Of a stretch of DNA of 43,219 nucleotides, positions 1 to 7,725 are shown one piece after another; position 1 is the first letter of the stretch, and each line of letters opens with the position of its first letter. The translations under genes and the position numbers were made by a program. Source of the DNA: an uncultured Pelagibacteraceae bacterium (lineage in GTDB: Bacteria > Pseudomonadota > Alphaproteobacteria > Pelagibacterales > Pelagibacteraceae); the NCBI GenBank assembly GCA_902551215.1, contig CACDCI010000005.1, positions 1 to 43,219 on the forward strand, written 5' to 3'. The notes beneath the pieces are model-generated. The model searched no databases. It saw only the letters and a list, made by a program, of their open reading frames with translations, and was not told where the DNA came from.

Positions 1-84
1 AAATTTGTAAGGGTTATATTGATTTTCAACTACTAATTTAAAGTTTTTATTTTTCAAATAATTAAAAAACGAGCTAGTAACCAT
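1..84 (-). CDS. possible 5' end of a gene leaving the window
   Basis: An open frame runs on the minus strand from an ATG at 84 off the left edge, 28 codons without a stop, beginning MVTSSFFNYLKNKNFK. It lies divergently to the methyltransferase, leaving a 33-base gap between the two starts. No clear Shine-Dalgarno sequence precedes the ATG. The fragment is too short to assign a family, and 28 open codons can occur by chance, so this is tentative. If real it may be another island gene. Confidence 0.25.
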   Translation of the reverse strand, partial: MVTSSFFNYLKNKNFKLVVENQYNPYKF

Positions 85-117
85 GAATTAATTGTAATAT
101 TAAATTAACATAAGTAA

Positions 118-1140
118 ATGAAAAAAATACTAAGCTTATTTTCTGGTGCAGGTGGTATTGATATTGGTTTCAAAAGCAATTCTTTTGAAACTTATGCTGC
201 GATAGATAATTGGCAAGTAGCTTGTGAAACTTTAAAAAAAAATAAAATTTCAAAAAATATAATCTGTTCAGATATTAAAGATGTGAAATTTTCTAAATTT
301 AAAGGTAAAGTAGACATAATTGTTGGTGGTCCACCTTGTCCTCCTTATTCTAAGTCACGTTTTTATATTAAAGAAAAAAAGAGAGCTTTAGAGGATGAAG
401 ATTCTTATACTTTAATTTATTTTTGCAAAGCATTAAAAATTATTAAACCCAAAGTGTTTTTTTTTGAAAATGTTCATGGATTTTTTTATAAACCTCATAA
501 ACCAGCACTAGATTATTTTGAAAATGAGTGTAACAAAGCTAGCTATAATTTAAGTTATAAAGTTATTAATTGCGCAGATTATGGAGTTCCGCAAATAAGA
601 CAAAGATTTATTTGTGTGGGTGTTTTAAAAGAACTTGGAAAATTTGATTTCCCTGAAACCACACACTCAAAAAAAGAAGAAGATAATTTACTTTATAAAA
701 AAGAAAAATGGATTAATTGTAAAAAAGCAATTGGAGATCTAGATATAGATTTACCTAAAGATAAAAAAAATATTGCAGGATCAAAACATAAAAACTTATT
801 AAAATTAATTCCTCCTGGAGATAATTATCTTTATTTTACAAAAGAAAGAGGTCACTCAAAGCCAAAGTTTAAATGGAGATCTAGATATTGGTCATTTTTA
901 TTAAAACTATCCCCAAAAGAACCCTCTTGGACAATTCAAGCAAGTTTTTCAAATAATATGGGCCCCTTCCATTGGAAAAATAGATTTTTAAGAATAAATG
1001 AAATTAAAAGAATTCAAACATTTCCTGACAATTATAAGTTAACTGGTGATTTTAGAGACCAGTGGAGATTAATAGGAAATGCTGTTCCACCTCTTCTAGC
1101 TAAAATAATTTCAAAAGAGATACTAAAACAATTTTTTTAA
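118..1140 (+). CDS. DNA (cytosine-5)-methyltransferase
   Basis: C5 cytosine DNA methyltransferase of the Dcm/HhaI type, 340 residues. The SAM-binding motif I (SLFSGAGGIDIGF) is at residues 6-18, and the catalytic-loop motif IV GGPPCPPYS at 70-78 gives nucleophile Cys74. The ENV motif VI is at about 117-119, QIRQRF motif VIII at 159-164 and GNAVPP motif X at 320-325. Motif IV reads PCP rather than the commoner PCQ. The order is the standard one and nothing essential is missing. It abuts the 3' end of the minus-strand nuclease operon with no gap between stop codons, so the two units converge. By context it is the protective methylase of the GHKL/Z1 restriction system; its target sequence cannot be read from the protein. 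Confidence 0.95.
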   Translation: MKKILSLFSGAGGIDIGFKSNSFETYAAIDNWQVACETLKKNKISKNIICSDIKDVKFSKFKGKVDIIVGGPPCPPYSKSRFYIKEKKRALEDEDSYTLIYFCKALKIIKPKVFFFENVHGFFYKPHKPALDYFENECNKASYNLSYKVINCADYGVPQIRQRFICVGVLKELGKFDFPETTHSKKEEDNLLYKKEKWINCKKAIGDLDIDLPKDKKNIAGSKHKNLLKLIPPGDNYLYFTKERGHSKPKFKWRSRYWSFLLKLSPKEPSWTIQASFSNNMGPFHWKNRFLRINEIKRIQTFPDNYKLTGDFRDQWRLIGNAVPPLLAKIISKEILKQFF

Positions 1141-2091
1141 TTACTGTAAAAATTCGTAGTTTGAAAAATCATTAATACTTTCTATGCCATTTAAATTTGA
1201 TTCAAATTTAATATTTCTTAATCCAGACATTGGAGTTTCTTTAATTCTAGGAACTTTGTTTGAGTCAAAAAATTTAACATGATCTTCTGCATATTCACAA
1301 CTATGCCTTACTTCATCTAGCTCTCTTTGAATCTTTGAGCCTGTATAAATATCATACATTTCTTGTAATTTTTCTTTCAAATCATTATTATTAATTTGTT
1401 TTAAAATATCATTTTTTAAATCCAGTAAAGAGGAACCAGATCTTGATTTTCTTATTAAAACTGAACCAATAATTATTTTTGTATTTTTTGAATTTAATTG
1501 TTCATATTTAAAGATATGCTTTCTGTCATTTTTTTCAGTCGTTTTAATTTCTAAAGCATGGTTTCTAATTAAAAAATCAAAAGTATCGTTCGTCTCAGGG
1601 TGCCAAGCTTCAATTAGTAACTCCTTGGCTTTTAAATGCTTAATTATAAATAACTCTCCCCAAAAACCCGTTAAATCTATATTTCTTTTATTTGAAATTT
1701 TTTCAAATAATTTAATTAGATTTCTTGTCAATTCATAAATTTCTTTTTCCGATATGTTGTTTGATAGATTAACAACAATATTGTCCATCGTTCTTAAAAA
1801 AATTTCCTTTAAATTTTCTTCATTGGTCTCTAATTTTAAAATACTTAACTTTTCTATTTTTTTTTTATTATTTGAATAAATAGTGCATGTTATCCCGTGT
1901 TCTAAATTTATATATCTAATGTTTTCTTTTTTTCCTTTTGGTTTTGAGGCATTAAATAAAATTGCGACATGATTCTTGCCATTGATCCCAAGCAAATGTT
2001 TGCTATTTCTACTTAATTTGACAGTGTTGTAGCTTCGTTCACTTTTATTTTTTAGTTTAGAAATATTTTTATATTTTCTAAATAAACTCAT
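1141..2091 (-). CDS. PD-(D/E)XK motif nuclease, DUF4420-like
   Basis: Putative restriction endonuclease subunit, 316 residues. A helix with GFWGEL (residues 142-147) precedes a nuclease core in which Asp172 (TFDF) and Glu181-x-Lys183 (ALEIKTTEK) give the D...ExK signature. This layout matches the PD-(D/E)XK proteins of the DUF4420 family, which are known next to Z1 ATPases. It is the last gene of the minus-strand operon, and its ATG overlaps the TGA of the Z1 gene as ATGA, so translation is probably coupled. I infer it cuts unmethylated DNA with the Z1 and GHKL proteins. Cleavage activity and specificity are not visible from sequence. Confidence 0.82.
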   Translation of the reverse strand: MSLFRKYKNISKLKNKSERSYNTVKLSRNSKHLLGINGKNHVAILFNASKPKGKKENIRYINLEHGITCTIYSNNKKKIEKLSILKLETNEENLKEIFLRTMDNIVVNLSNNISEKEIYELTRNLIKLFEKISNKRNIDLTGFWGELFIIKHLKAKELLIEAWHPETNDTFDFLIRNHALEIKTTEKNDRKHIFKYEQLNSKNTKIIIGSVLIRKSRSGSSLLDLKNDILKQINNNDLKEKLQEMYDIYTGSKIQRELDEVRHSCEYAEDHVKFFDSNKVPRIKETPMSGLRNIKFESNLNGIESINDFSNYEFLQ

Positions 2092-4706
2092 CTACGTCTT
2101 CCAATAATACTTTCTTCAAATAAAGCTGTGGGCATAAAGAAACTTAGATATGGAACTTTCGGTGCTATTAACTCCCCTTCTCCATTTTGTTTTTCATAAA
2201 CATTAATTTCATGAATTTGAATTGATGGAATTTGATTACAATGTGTGCTATTAGATATTCCTTTTAAAAATTCCCAATGAATTCTAATATCACCAGGAAA
2301 TAATGTTTTATCATTATGGAAATTTTTTTCAAAATTACTTGATTGTCCCTGAGCTGATGTTACAGGATTTTCTTTAATTTCTTTTAACGATAAAGACTTA
2401 CTGTAAGGTTTACGTGGGTTATTTTCTCCTTCTCTAAAAATAAATAATGGACATGGAGTCTTTAATCTTTGTTCTTTCTTATAAAACCAATCTTCATCGC
2501 TTTCATCAGTCTCTTGTATTGGGTCTAAATAATTATCAATCATACTCATTAAAATACTAAATCTATTCAAATCTCTTGTTTCAAATTCGAAATTATTAAT
2601 TATTTGATCTAAAACTTCTTTTAAAGTGAGATTTTCCATAACTTTTATTTTTTGATTATTTGCCCAAGGATGATTGTTTTTTATATTGTCTATTTGTCTT
2701 AATTCTTTAAAATTATTATTAAATTGAGTATTTAATATTTCATAAGCTTTTCTATTTATTGTTAAATACTTTTCTTCAAGCATATGTGTATATCTACATC
2801 TTATTGATGCCTGGTAAGGCTCTGATCTTGAAACTAAAGACATATCGTTATTAATTCCAGCTCTAGTTAACTTATATTCAGTTCTATTTCTTCCAAACCA
2901 GTATCTTCTCCATGTTTTTAAGTTTTTATTTGATTTTAAAAATCTATCTAAAAACTTCATAAGTTTTTTATTTCTGTCATACTCTCCTTCAAAGAAATTG
3001 AGAACACCATCTGAAAAATATAATCTTAAAAAATCCTCATTTTTTCTTTGATAACCCATGAACCTTGCTCTTTGAAGAAGTGTGTCTTGTTGTTTTGTGC
3101 CTAAAGGTCTACACAAATAGGTTACGGTTAATCCCTCTACAGTATAACCACGATCCAAACCATGACCACCAACTAATATATTTGCGTAATTTCTTCTATA
3201 ATCTACCGTCGGAATTTTTTTTCTTCCCTCTTTTCGTGAAGCATTAAATGGAACGGGTGTAATACCTAAGCATTTTGTCCCTTGAAACAAGCGCCAAAAT
3301 TTTTCATCTGTTGCAGGAATGACAGATTTTGAATTTTTTTTGATTTCCTCTAAATTATCTTTTACTTTTTGCTCAAGTTCCCTAAATTGTTCACTATCTT
3401 TATTAGATAGTGCAAGTCTAAATTCATCTTGCAAACCTTTGATCCAATTTCTATAAATCGTATGTTTTTCAGTAAGACCATGTGGATGCACTATCATGGA
3501 CATATTTTGTCTATCAGAAGACCTGTGTCTGTCTTGATGCATGGCGCAAGTAACGCAAGTTAAAAAATATAAATAAGCATCAACAAAACTTTTTGGCCTT
3601 TCATCGCCAGATCTTTCATATTCATCAATATTAGTTTCTATTCCTTTAACAAATCTATCAATTTTACTTCTGTTTGAGAAAAAATACTCTAGGCCAGTAT
3701 ATGTTTCTCCTGGTGAAATTATTTTTCCAAATGATGGGGATAAATTATTAAATGTATTGATTACTAAAGTTGCATTTGGAGTCGCTGTATAGCCTAAAAA
3801 TGAATGAAACTTAAAAATTTTTCTCAAATTTGTAATTGCTAAATAGGTTGCGGTATCTTCAATCTCTATATTAATTTTTTCTCCTATATAATCTTCAAAA
3901 TTATCCTTTAAATGTATACCTGGATTAATTTCAAATAATTCTTCTAATTCTAGATTAGCCATTTCACATATTTTTTCCAACGTATCGTCTGATTTTATTT
4001 GGTATAATATTCTATCATCTTTCAAGTCAGGATCATTTTTTTTTGCTTTTGTGTTAAGTGAATGATTATCACATTCATCATCAACAATTAAAGTTGGTAT
4101 ATTTGAATATTTAGAAATATTTCCATCACAAGCTTCAAATAAAAGTTTGTATATGTCTCTAATTCTTTTGGGATTTTTCATGGAAAGTATTACGAGAGTT
4201 TTTTTATCTTCCTCAGGTACATCAGGGTTATTCCAATCAATTATATTATTTTTTAAAATTTCATAATATCTGCTATGATCCCATTCATCTTCTACATTTC
4301 TTAAAACTTCAAATTTTCTATCATCCAAAATATTATCGATTCTAGCAGTATTTTGAACCACTAAAGGTCCTACACTTCCTGTTAATAAAATTAAAATTTT
4401 ATATTTATTATCTGCGGCTAAACTAAAAACTGCTTCCATTGATGTTGTTTTTCCACTTTGAATTTGTCCAAAGCAAAGTCCTGTGGAATTTAATTTGACT
4501 TCTTCAATTTTTTCAGGATTTATACATTTTCCTAAAAGTTCTACACTATCTTCAATAAGAGTTTCTTTATCCTTTGACGAAATTTTTTCTTTTTTTTCTA
4601 AATAATTTTTAAAAATTTCTCCATTTCTTAAAGGTGTCCATGTTACATTTTGATTTGGAGATGAACTTGAATTAACTTGATTTATTTCAACTTTAATTTC
4701 TTCCAT
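2088..4706 (-). CDS. Z1-domain superfamily II ATPase of a restriction system, with LysM-like insert
   Basis: An 872-residue putative DNA translocase/helicase-like protein. The Walker A loop GQIQSGKT lies at residues 80-87 and the Walker B/DEAD-like LIVDDECD at 206-213. TATP is at 307-310, and the Z1 core has GGHGLDRG at 513-520 and the arginine-finger-type QRARFMGYQR at 545-554. Between Walker B and TATP (about 235-283) sits a segment that reads like a LysM module (YQIKSDDTLEKI, then ELFEINP, then IGEKINI). Z1 proteins are associated with GHKL ATPases, nucleases and methyltransferases in restriction-modification loci. The gene follows the GHKL gene by 4 bases and overlaps the nuclease gene by 4. 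Confidence 0.88.
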   Translation of the reverse strand: MEEIKVEINQVNSSSSPNQNVTWTPLRNGEIFKNYLEKKEKISSKDKETLIEDSVELLGKCINPEKIEEVKLNSTGLCFGQIQSGKTTSMEAVFSLAADNKYKILILLTGSVGPLVVQNTARIDNILDDRKFEVLRNVEDEWDHSRYYEILKNNIIDWNNPDVPEEDKKTLVILSMKNPKRIRDIYKLLFEACDGNISKYSNIPTLIVDDECDNHSLNTKAKKNDPDLKDDRILYQIKSDDTLEKICEMANLELEELFEINPGIHLKDNFEDYIGEKINIEIEDTATYLAITNLRKIFKFHSFLGYTATPNATLVINTFNNLSPSFGKIISPGETYTGLEYFFSNRSKIDRFVKGIETNIDEYERSGDERPKSFVDAYLYFLTCVTCAMHQDRHRSSDRQNMSMIVHPHGLTEKHTIYRNWIKGLQDEFRLALSNKDSEQFRELEQKVKDNLEEIKKNSKSVIPATDEKFWRLFQGTKCLGITPVPFNASRKEGRKKIPTVDYRRNYANILVGGHGLDRGYTVEGLTVTYLCRPLGTKQQDTLLQRARFMGYQRKNEDFLRLYFSDGVLNFFEGEYDRNKKLMKFLDRFLKSNKNLKTWRRYWFGRNRTEYKLTRAGINNDMSLVSRSEPYQASIRCRYTHMLEEKYLTINRKAYEILNTQFNNNFKELRQIDNIKNNHPWANNQKIKVMENLTLKEVLDQIINNFEFETRDLNRFSILMSMIDNYLDPIQETDESDEDWFYKKEQRLKTPCPLFIFREGENNPRKPYSKSLSLKEIKENPVTSAQGQSSNFEKNFHNDKTLFPGDIRIHWEFLKGISNSTHCNQIPSIQIHEINVYEKQNGEGELIAPKVPYLSFFMPTALFEESIIGRRR
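3858..4004 (-). other. LysM-like module encoded inside the Z1 ATPase
   Basis: Residues about 235-283 of the Z1 protein follow the LysM pattern: a first strand YQIKSDD, the DTLEKI turn-helix, a second helix ELEELFEINP, and a closing IGEKINIEI strand. LysM usually binds N-acetylglucosamine polymers outside the cell or acts as a small docking fold. Here it would be in the cytoplasm, between the Walker B motif and the TATP motif. This rests on pattern recognition only. Confidence 0.6.
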
Positions 4707-4710
4707 AATT

Positions 4711-6270
4711 TTAATTTATTGTAGGTGGAACAGAGTCGATTATTGCATTAATATATTCTCTTACCATGTGTGTATCTCTAAAACCCCTTTGTTTGCCAAT
4801 AATCTCAGCTAGCACAATATAACACAATAATGAAAGCATACCTTCTATTTCCTTTTCATCATTTCCAAAATATTGAGAACTAAAACCCTTATGCATCATT
4901 ATTTGAATTTCAACTTTTTTATTTTTGCGACCTTTTTTATCAAAACTATATTCTAGCCATTTTTTGTTTTCGACCTCTTTATCATTATTTAAAATTACAT
5001 CAACTTTCCAAGTTTCACCTTGAAAATTAATATTTCTAGATCTAATTTTTATTGGTTTTGATTTAGGTTTTGGTAGTTCTTTTAATATCTCTATAGGTTT
5101 ATTGGATTTAAATTCTTCGATCACTGACATGGCTTTGGACAGCTGCACCATCGAAGATGCACCTGCTTTTTCATGTGTGGTTCTTATTTCTGGTTTATTT
5201 AAATCTTGTTTTTTAAATCTTTCTGCTTGTCTGATTAGTGGCATATCATCCGAGTCCAATACCGATTTAAGTTTTGTAAGAAATGACTCTTGTTCATCCA
5301 ATGACCAATTTAAATTATCTTTAGTATGAGTTACTTCCATATCATCATCAAAATGCAACTCACCAAATAACCTCCTTGATATCTGTGATCCTTCTTGTCT
5401 AACTAGTTTTAATGGTCTCCAAGCTTTTTCATCACTTCCAAATATCATCCTCTCTCGTCTAAAAACGGAAAAACCAGCTTTTTTAGAGTCACTTGGGTCT
5501 GCAAGTGCAGCGTAACCCTCAACCTTATGTTTTTTATGATCGCAACTCAAAGGAAAATAAAAACTAAATTTTTTTTTCCAAGTTATTTTTTTTGGATTAA
5601 TTACCTCATCATCTAAATCCTTGTAGCTTGGCGCTTTTAAAATATTGAATCCTTTATGTCTTAATAAAGATCCATTGTACCTAATTTCTATTTCATCTTG
5701 ATCTATATATGCTCTATACATAGATGCTAAATGATTTTTTACACTTTCAACTTCTCTACCTCTAACTTTATGAATTAAATCTCTTAATATAACAACAGTA
5801 TAATGTGTATTAGTTGGCATCTTCGCTGTTCTATAGGCAAGCTTCTCATTAAGATCCTCAGTTATTTTTTCAATATCAAATTTTGCTTCTGTTGCGAAGG
5901 GTTCGCCCATTGCTTTTGATTTGACTACCCAAAGATTAGAAAACCAACAAGCAGCTGTTTTCATTCCCATTCCAAATTCAGATAATCCTGAAGTTTTTTT
6001 TGGTCTCATTGCAGCTTGAAAAGCTCTTTCGTAATTTTTTTGATCTATGCCTGCTGCATTATCTTTAACTTCTATTGTTGAACCACTTACTGAAATATCA
6101 ATTTTTAATTTATAATTGCTATGCAGTTTTCTTAATCTCAATTTATTATCTAAATAACTTTGAACTGAATTATCTACAAATTCAGCCATTGCATGCCAAG
6201 GAGTATAATTAATTCTTGACAAAACTCCAAGATAACCAACAGTTGGCCTAATATTGATGGTGTTGCTCAT
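4711..6270 (-). CDS. GHKL-type ATPase (paraMORC-like) of a restriction system
   Basis: A 519-residue ATP-binding protein with a gyrase/Hsp90/histidine kinase/MutL fold. The N-box carries Glu30, Asp33 and Asn34 (AEFVDNS). The G1 box is VKDNAAGID, with Asp70 and Gly74, and the G2/lid is GLSEFGMGMK at 95-104. There is no kinase, MutL C-terminal or Hsp90 middle signature that I recognise; the C-terminal half has a lysine-rich linker and then an unassigned domain. This N-terminal arrangement, with Z1, a nuclease and a C5 methylase as neighbours, matches prokaryotic MORC relatives known to sit in restriction-modification loci. By analogy it should dimerise and clamp DNA on ATP binding; that is inference. 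The Z1 gene starts 4 bases downstream. Confidence 0.85.
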   Translation of the reverse strand: MSNTINIRPTVGYLGVLSRINYTPWHAMAEFVDNSVQSYLDNKLRLRKLHSNYKLKIDISVSGSTIEVKDNAAGIDQKNYERAFQAAMRPKKTSGLSEFGMGMKTAACWFSNLWVVKSKAMGEPFATEAKFDIEKITEDLNEKLAYRTAKMPTNTHYTVVILRDLIHKVRGREVESVKNHLASMYRAYIDQDEIEIRYNGSLLRHKGFNILKAPSYKDLDDEVINPKKITWKKKFSFYFPLSCDHKKHKVEGYAALADPSDSKKAGFSVFRRERMIFGSDEKAWRPLKLVRQEGSQISRRLFGELHFDDDMEVTHTKDNLNWSLDEQESFLTKLKSVLDSDDMPLIRQAERFKKQDLNKPEIRTTHEKAGASSMVQLSKAMSVIEEFKSNKPIEILKELPKPKSKPIKIRSRNINFQGETWKVDVILNNDKEVENKKWLEYSFDKKGRKNKKVEIQIMMHKGFSSQYFGNDEKEIEGMLSLLCYIVLAEIIGKQRGFRDTHMVREYINAIIDSVPPTIN

Positions 6271-6281
6271 AACTTTTAACT

Positions 6282-6851
6282 TTAAATTATAACTTTAGAT
6301 AAATAATTTCTATAAAAATTTAAAGCATCGTCTTTTAATTCAACGGGGAAAATTTTTTTATCTATTTTTTTGTTGTAACTTTTATCTGAATTTCCTGCCT
6401 CTCTATAATCAATTTCTAAAAATGGATCATCTTTAGGTGTTTTTTGTTTGTAATGGAATCCGGTGTTATATCCTTGGTCATTTTTATAAGATATATACCA
6501 GCAAACATACTCTTTTCCACTTATCATGCTTCCACAAGGTTTAACTTTATTTTTAACTCGACTTTGGGACCAGTCAAACTCTTCTTTTAATATGCTATAT
6601 ATTTCTTCAAGCAATTCTTGTGCTTTTGCGCTTTTTCCTCCTAAAATTTTTTTAGCAGCATTAGGAAATTTAATTCTCATTTTTTTTTCTACTGTCTCAA
6701 CTATTGTCTCTCTTTCAAGATCATTTATATCTTTATGATTCATTGCATTATTAAAAAAATTTATAAGTTCATTCTTTGAATGTTCCTTTGTTTCAATAAT
6801 TTCAATAATTTTTTTAACTTTTTGAGATAATTCTTCTTTTTCCTGATCCAT
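6282..6851 (-). CDS. unrecognised defence-operon protein (189 aa)
   Basis: I do not recognise the family. The N-terminal ~80 residues are rich in Lys/Glu and predicted helical (LSQKVKKIIEIIETKEHSK), and the C-terminal ~80 residues contain aromatic strand-like segments (KEYVCWYISYKNDQGYNTGF, then PFLEIDYREAG). There is no signal peptide or membrane segment. It is inside the operon, 11 bases from the GHKL start and 6 bases after the preceding gene, so it is almost certainly co-expressed with the GHKL-Z1-nuclease set. It may be an accessory or specificity subunit; no catalytic motif supports a stronger statement. Confidence 0.8.
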   Translation of the reverse strand: MDQEKEELSQKVKKIIEIIETKEHSKNELINFFNNAMNHKDINDLERETIVETVEKKMRIKFPNAAKKILGGKSAKAQELLEEIYSILKEEFDWSQSRVKNKVKPCGSMISGKEYVCWYISYKNDQGYNTGFHYKQKTPKDDPFLEIDYREAGNSDKSYNKKIDKKIFPVELKDDALNFYRNYLSKVII

Positions 6852-6857
6852 ATAAAT

Positions 6858-7322
6858 TTAATTTTTTTTATTTTTATCATTAAATTCAAATGTGAACGAG
6901 TCCTCTGTTATATGAAGTTTTCCTACTTTTTCAGGATGTTTTTTAACTTCTTCTCTCCATTCCTTGTATTGTTCTTCTTTCCAAAGATTATTAATTCCTT
7001 TTTGTTTTTTTAATGCATCTAGATCGTCTAGAAACTTATCTGGGTTAGTTGTCATATGTAGCATAAACATTTGTTGTCGAAGTTTGGTATACTTTAAGTA
7101 TTGAAGTTTTGCGTTTGCTTCTTCTTTCTTATTTAGATTTTCTCTTAAATCTCTTACGCACCAATCAATGGTGAAACGATCTGCTTTAGGGTTTTCAAGA
7201 TTCCATAGACAACTTTGAATGGTTGTATCAGCCCAAGAAATAGTATCCCTTTCTTTCTCAATTTCTAAAATTATTTTCTCAAATTCTTTAGTTTCTTTTG
7301 TGCTGTTTTGAAACATGCCCAT
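6858..7322 (-). CDS. unrecognised defence-operon protein (154 aa)
   Basis: I do not recognise the family. The open frame extends upstream to 7373, but a strong AGGAGGT lies 4 bases before the ATG at 7322 (MGMFQNSTKE), with a second ATG at 7316, so I place the start at 7322. This puts the inverted repeat at 7347-7372 outside the gene. The protein is soluble, highly charged and mostly helical, with coiled-coil-like stretches (KEFEKIILEIEKERDTIS; ENLNKKEEANAKLQYLKY), and ends in a short acidic/basic tail. It precedes the 189-residue gene by 6 bases. A structural or regulatory subunit is possible; the function is unknown. Confidence 0.75.
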   Translation of the reverse strand: MGMFQNSTKETKEFEKIILEIEKERDTISWADTTIQSCLWNLENPKADRFTIDWCVRDLRENLNKKEEANAKLQYLKYTKLRQQMFMLHMTTNPDKFLDDLDALKKQKGINNLWKEEQYKEWREEVKKHPEKVGKLHITEDSFTFEFNDKNKKN

Positions 7323-7346
7323 AGGACCTCCTGTTGTTTGATTGTA

Positions 7347-7372
7347 TGTGGGCATAATAAAATATGCCCACA
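7347..7372. promoter_or_regulatory. perfect 10-bp inverted repeat upstream of the 154-aa gene
   Basis: TGTGGGCATA and TATGCCCACA flank six A/T bases, a perfect 10-bp inverted repeat. It lies between the stop of the 56-residue gene and the AGGAGGT of the next gene. In the direction of transcription no T-run follows it, so it is a poor intrinsic terminator; an operator or an mRNA stem that sets the expression ratio is more likely. On the opposite strand a T-rich stretch does follow. Confidence 0.6.
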
Positions 7373-7380
7373 TATTCTAT

Positions 7381-7551
7381 TTATTTTTTTATTTTAAAGC
7401 CGTGCTTCTCTAAAAGACGTTTGAGGTTTTCTAATCGTTCCTCTTTGCTTGTCTTAGAGTCGCCTATCTTTTCGAAAAATAAAAGTTTTTTTCCTTCTTT
7501 TTCTTTTGAAGCAAAATATTCTTTTATTGGCTTTATGGTGAATTTAACCAT
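7381..7551 (-). CDS. small leading protein of the defence operon (56 aa)
   Basis: A 56-codon frame from ATG 7551 to TAA 7381, encoding MVKFTIKPIKEYFASKEKEG and onward to GFKIKK. AAAGGAGG stands 3 bases before the ATG, one of the best ribosome binding sites in the window. The peptide is basic and amphipathic, with a likely C-terminal helix (KEERLENLKRLLEKHG). It has no membrane segment and no family I recognise. It is first in the minus-strand operon, 58 bases before the start of the 154-residue gene. It could be a regulator, an inhibitor of the system or a structural peptide; position alone does not decide. Confidence 0.7.
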   Translation of the reverse strand: MVKFTIKPIKEYFASKEKEGKKLLFFEKIGDSKTSKEERLENLKRLLEKHGFKIKK

Positions 7552-7725
7552 ATTCCTCCTTTAGCGTTGTTTTTAAAGTCCCAGCAAGTAGAGTTGATTT
7601 CTAAATCAGGACTAATTTCATTTTATCAGAAAAAAATAATTAATCAAATTTATGCCACTATTATTTATTATATTAATAATTGTTAAGGTTCTTTATTCTT
7701 AAGAATTCTTTTTCAACTAACATTT
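7552..7725. promoter_or_regulatory. divergent promoter region between defence operon and 131-aa gene
   Basis: A 174-base AT-rich gap between divergent starts must hold promoters for both. Two structures stand out. AGTCC (7577-7581) pairs with GGACT (7609-7613), enclosing TGATTT/AAATCA (7595-7608). The palindrome ATTCTTAAGAAT (7695-7706) overlaps AAGAATTCTT (7701-7710) just upstream of the plus-strand gene. I could not place convincing -35/-10 pairs in such AT-rich DNA. Confidence 0.45.

Noticed and set aside
7532-7621. Minus-strand frame reading EISPDLEINSTCWDFKNNAK upstream of the 56-residue gene
   Set aside because: Looks protein-like but has no ATG, GTG or TTG start and overlaps the ribosome binding site and start of the better-supported 56-residue gene. 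It could be a gene remnant.
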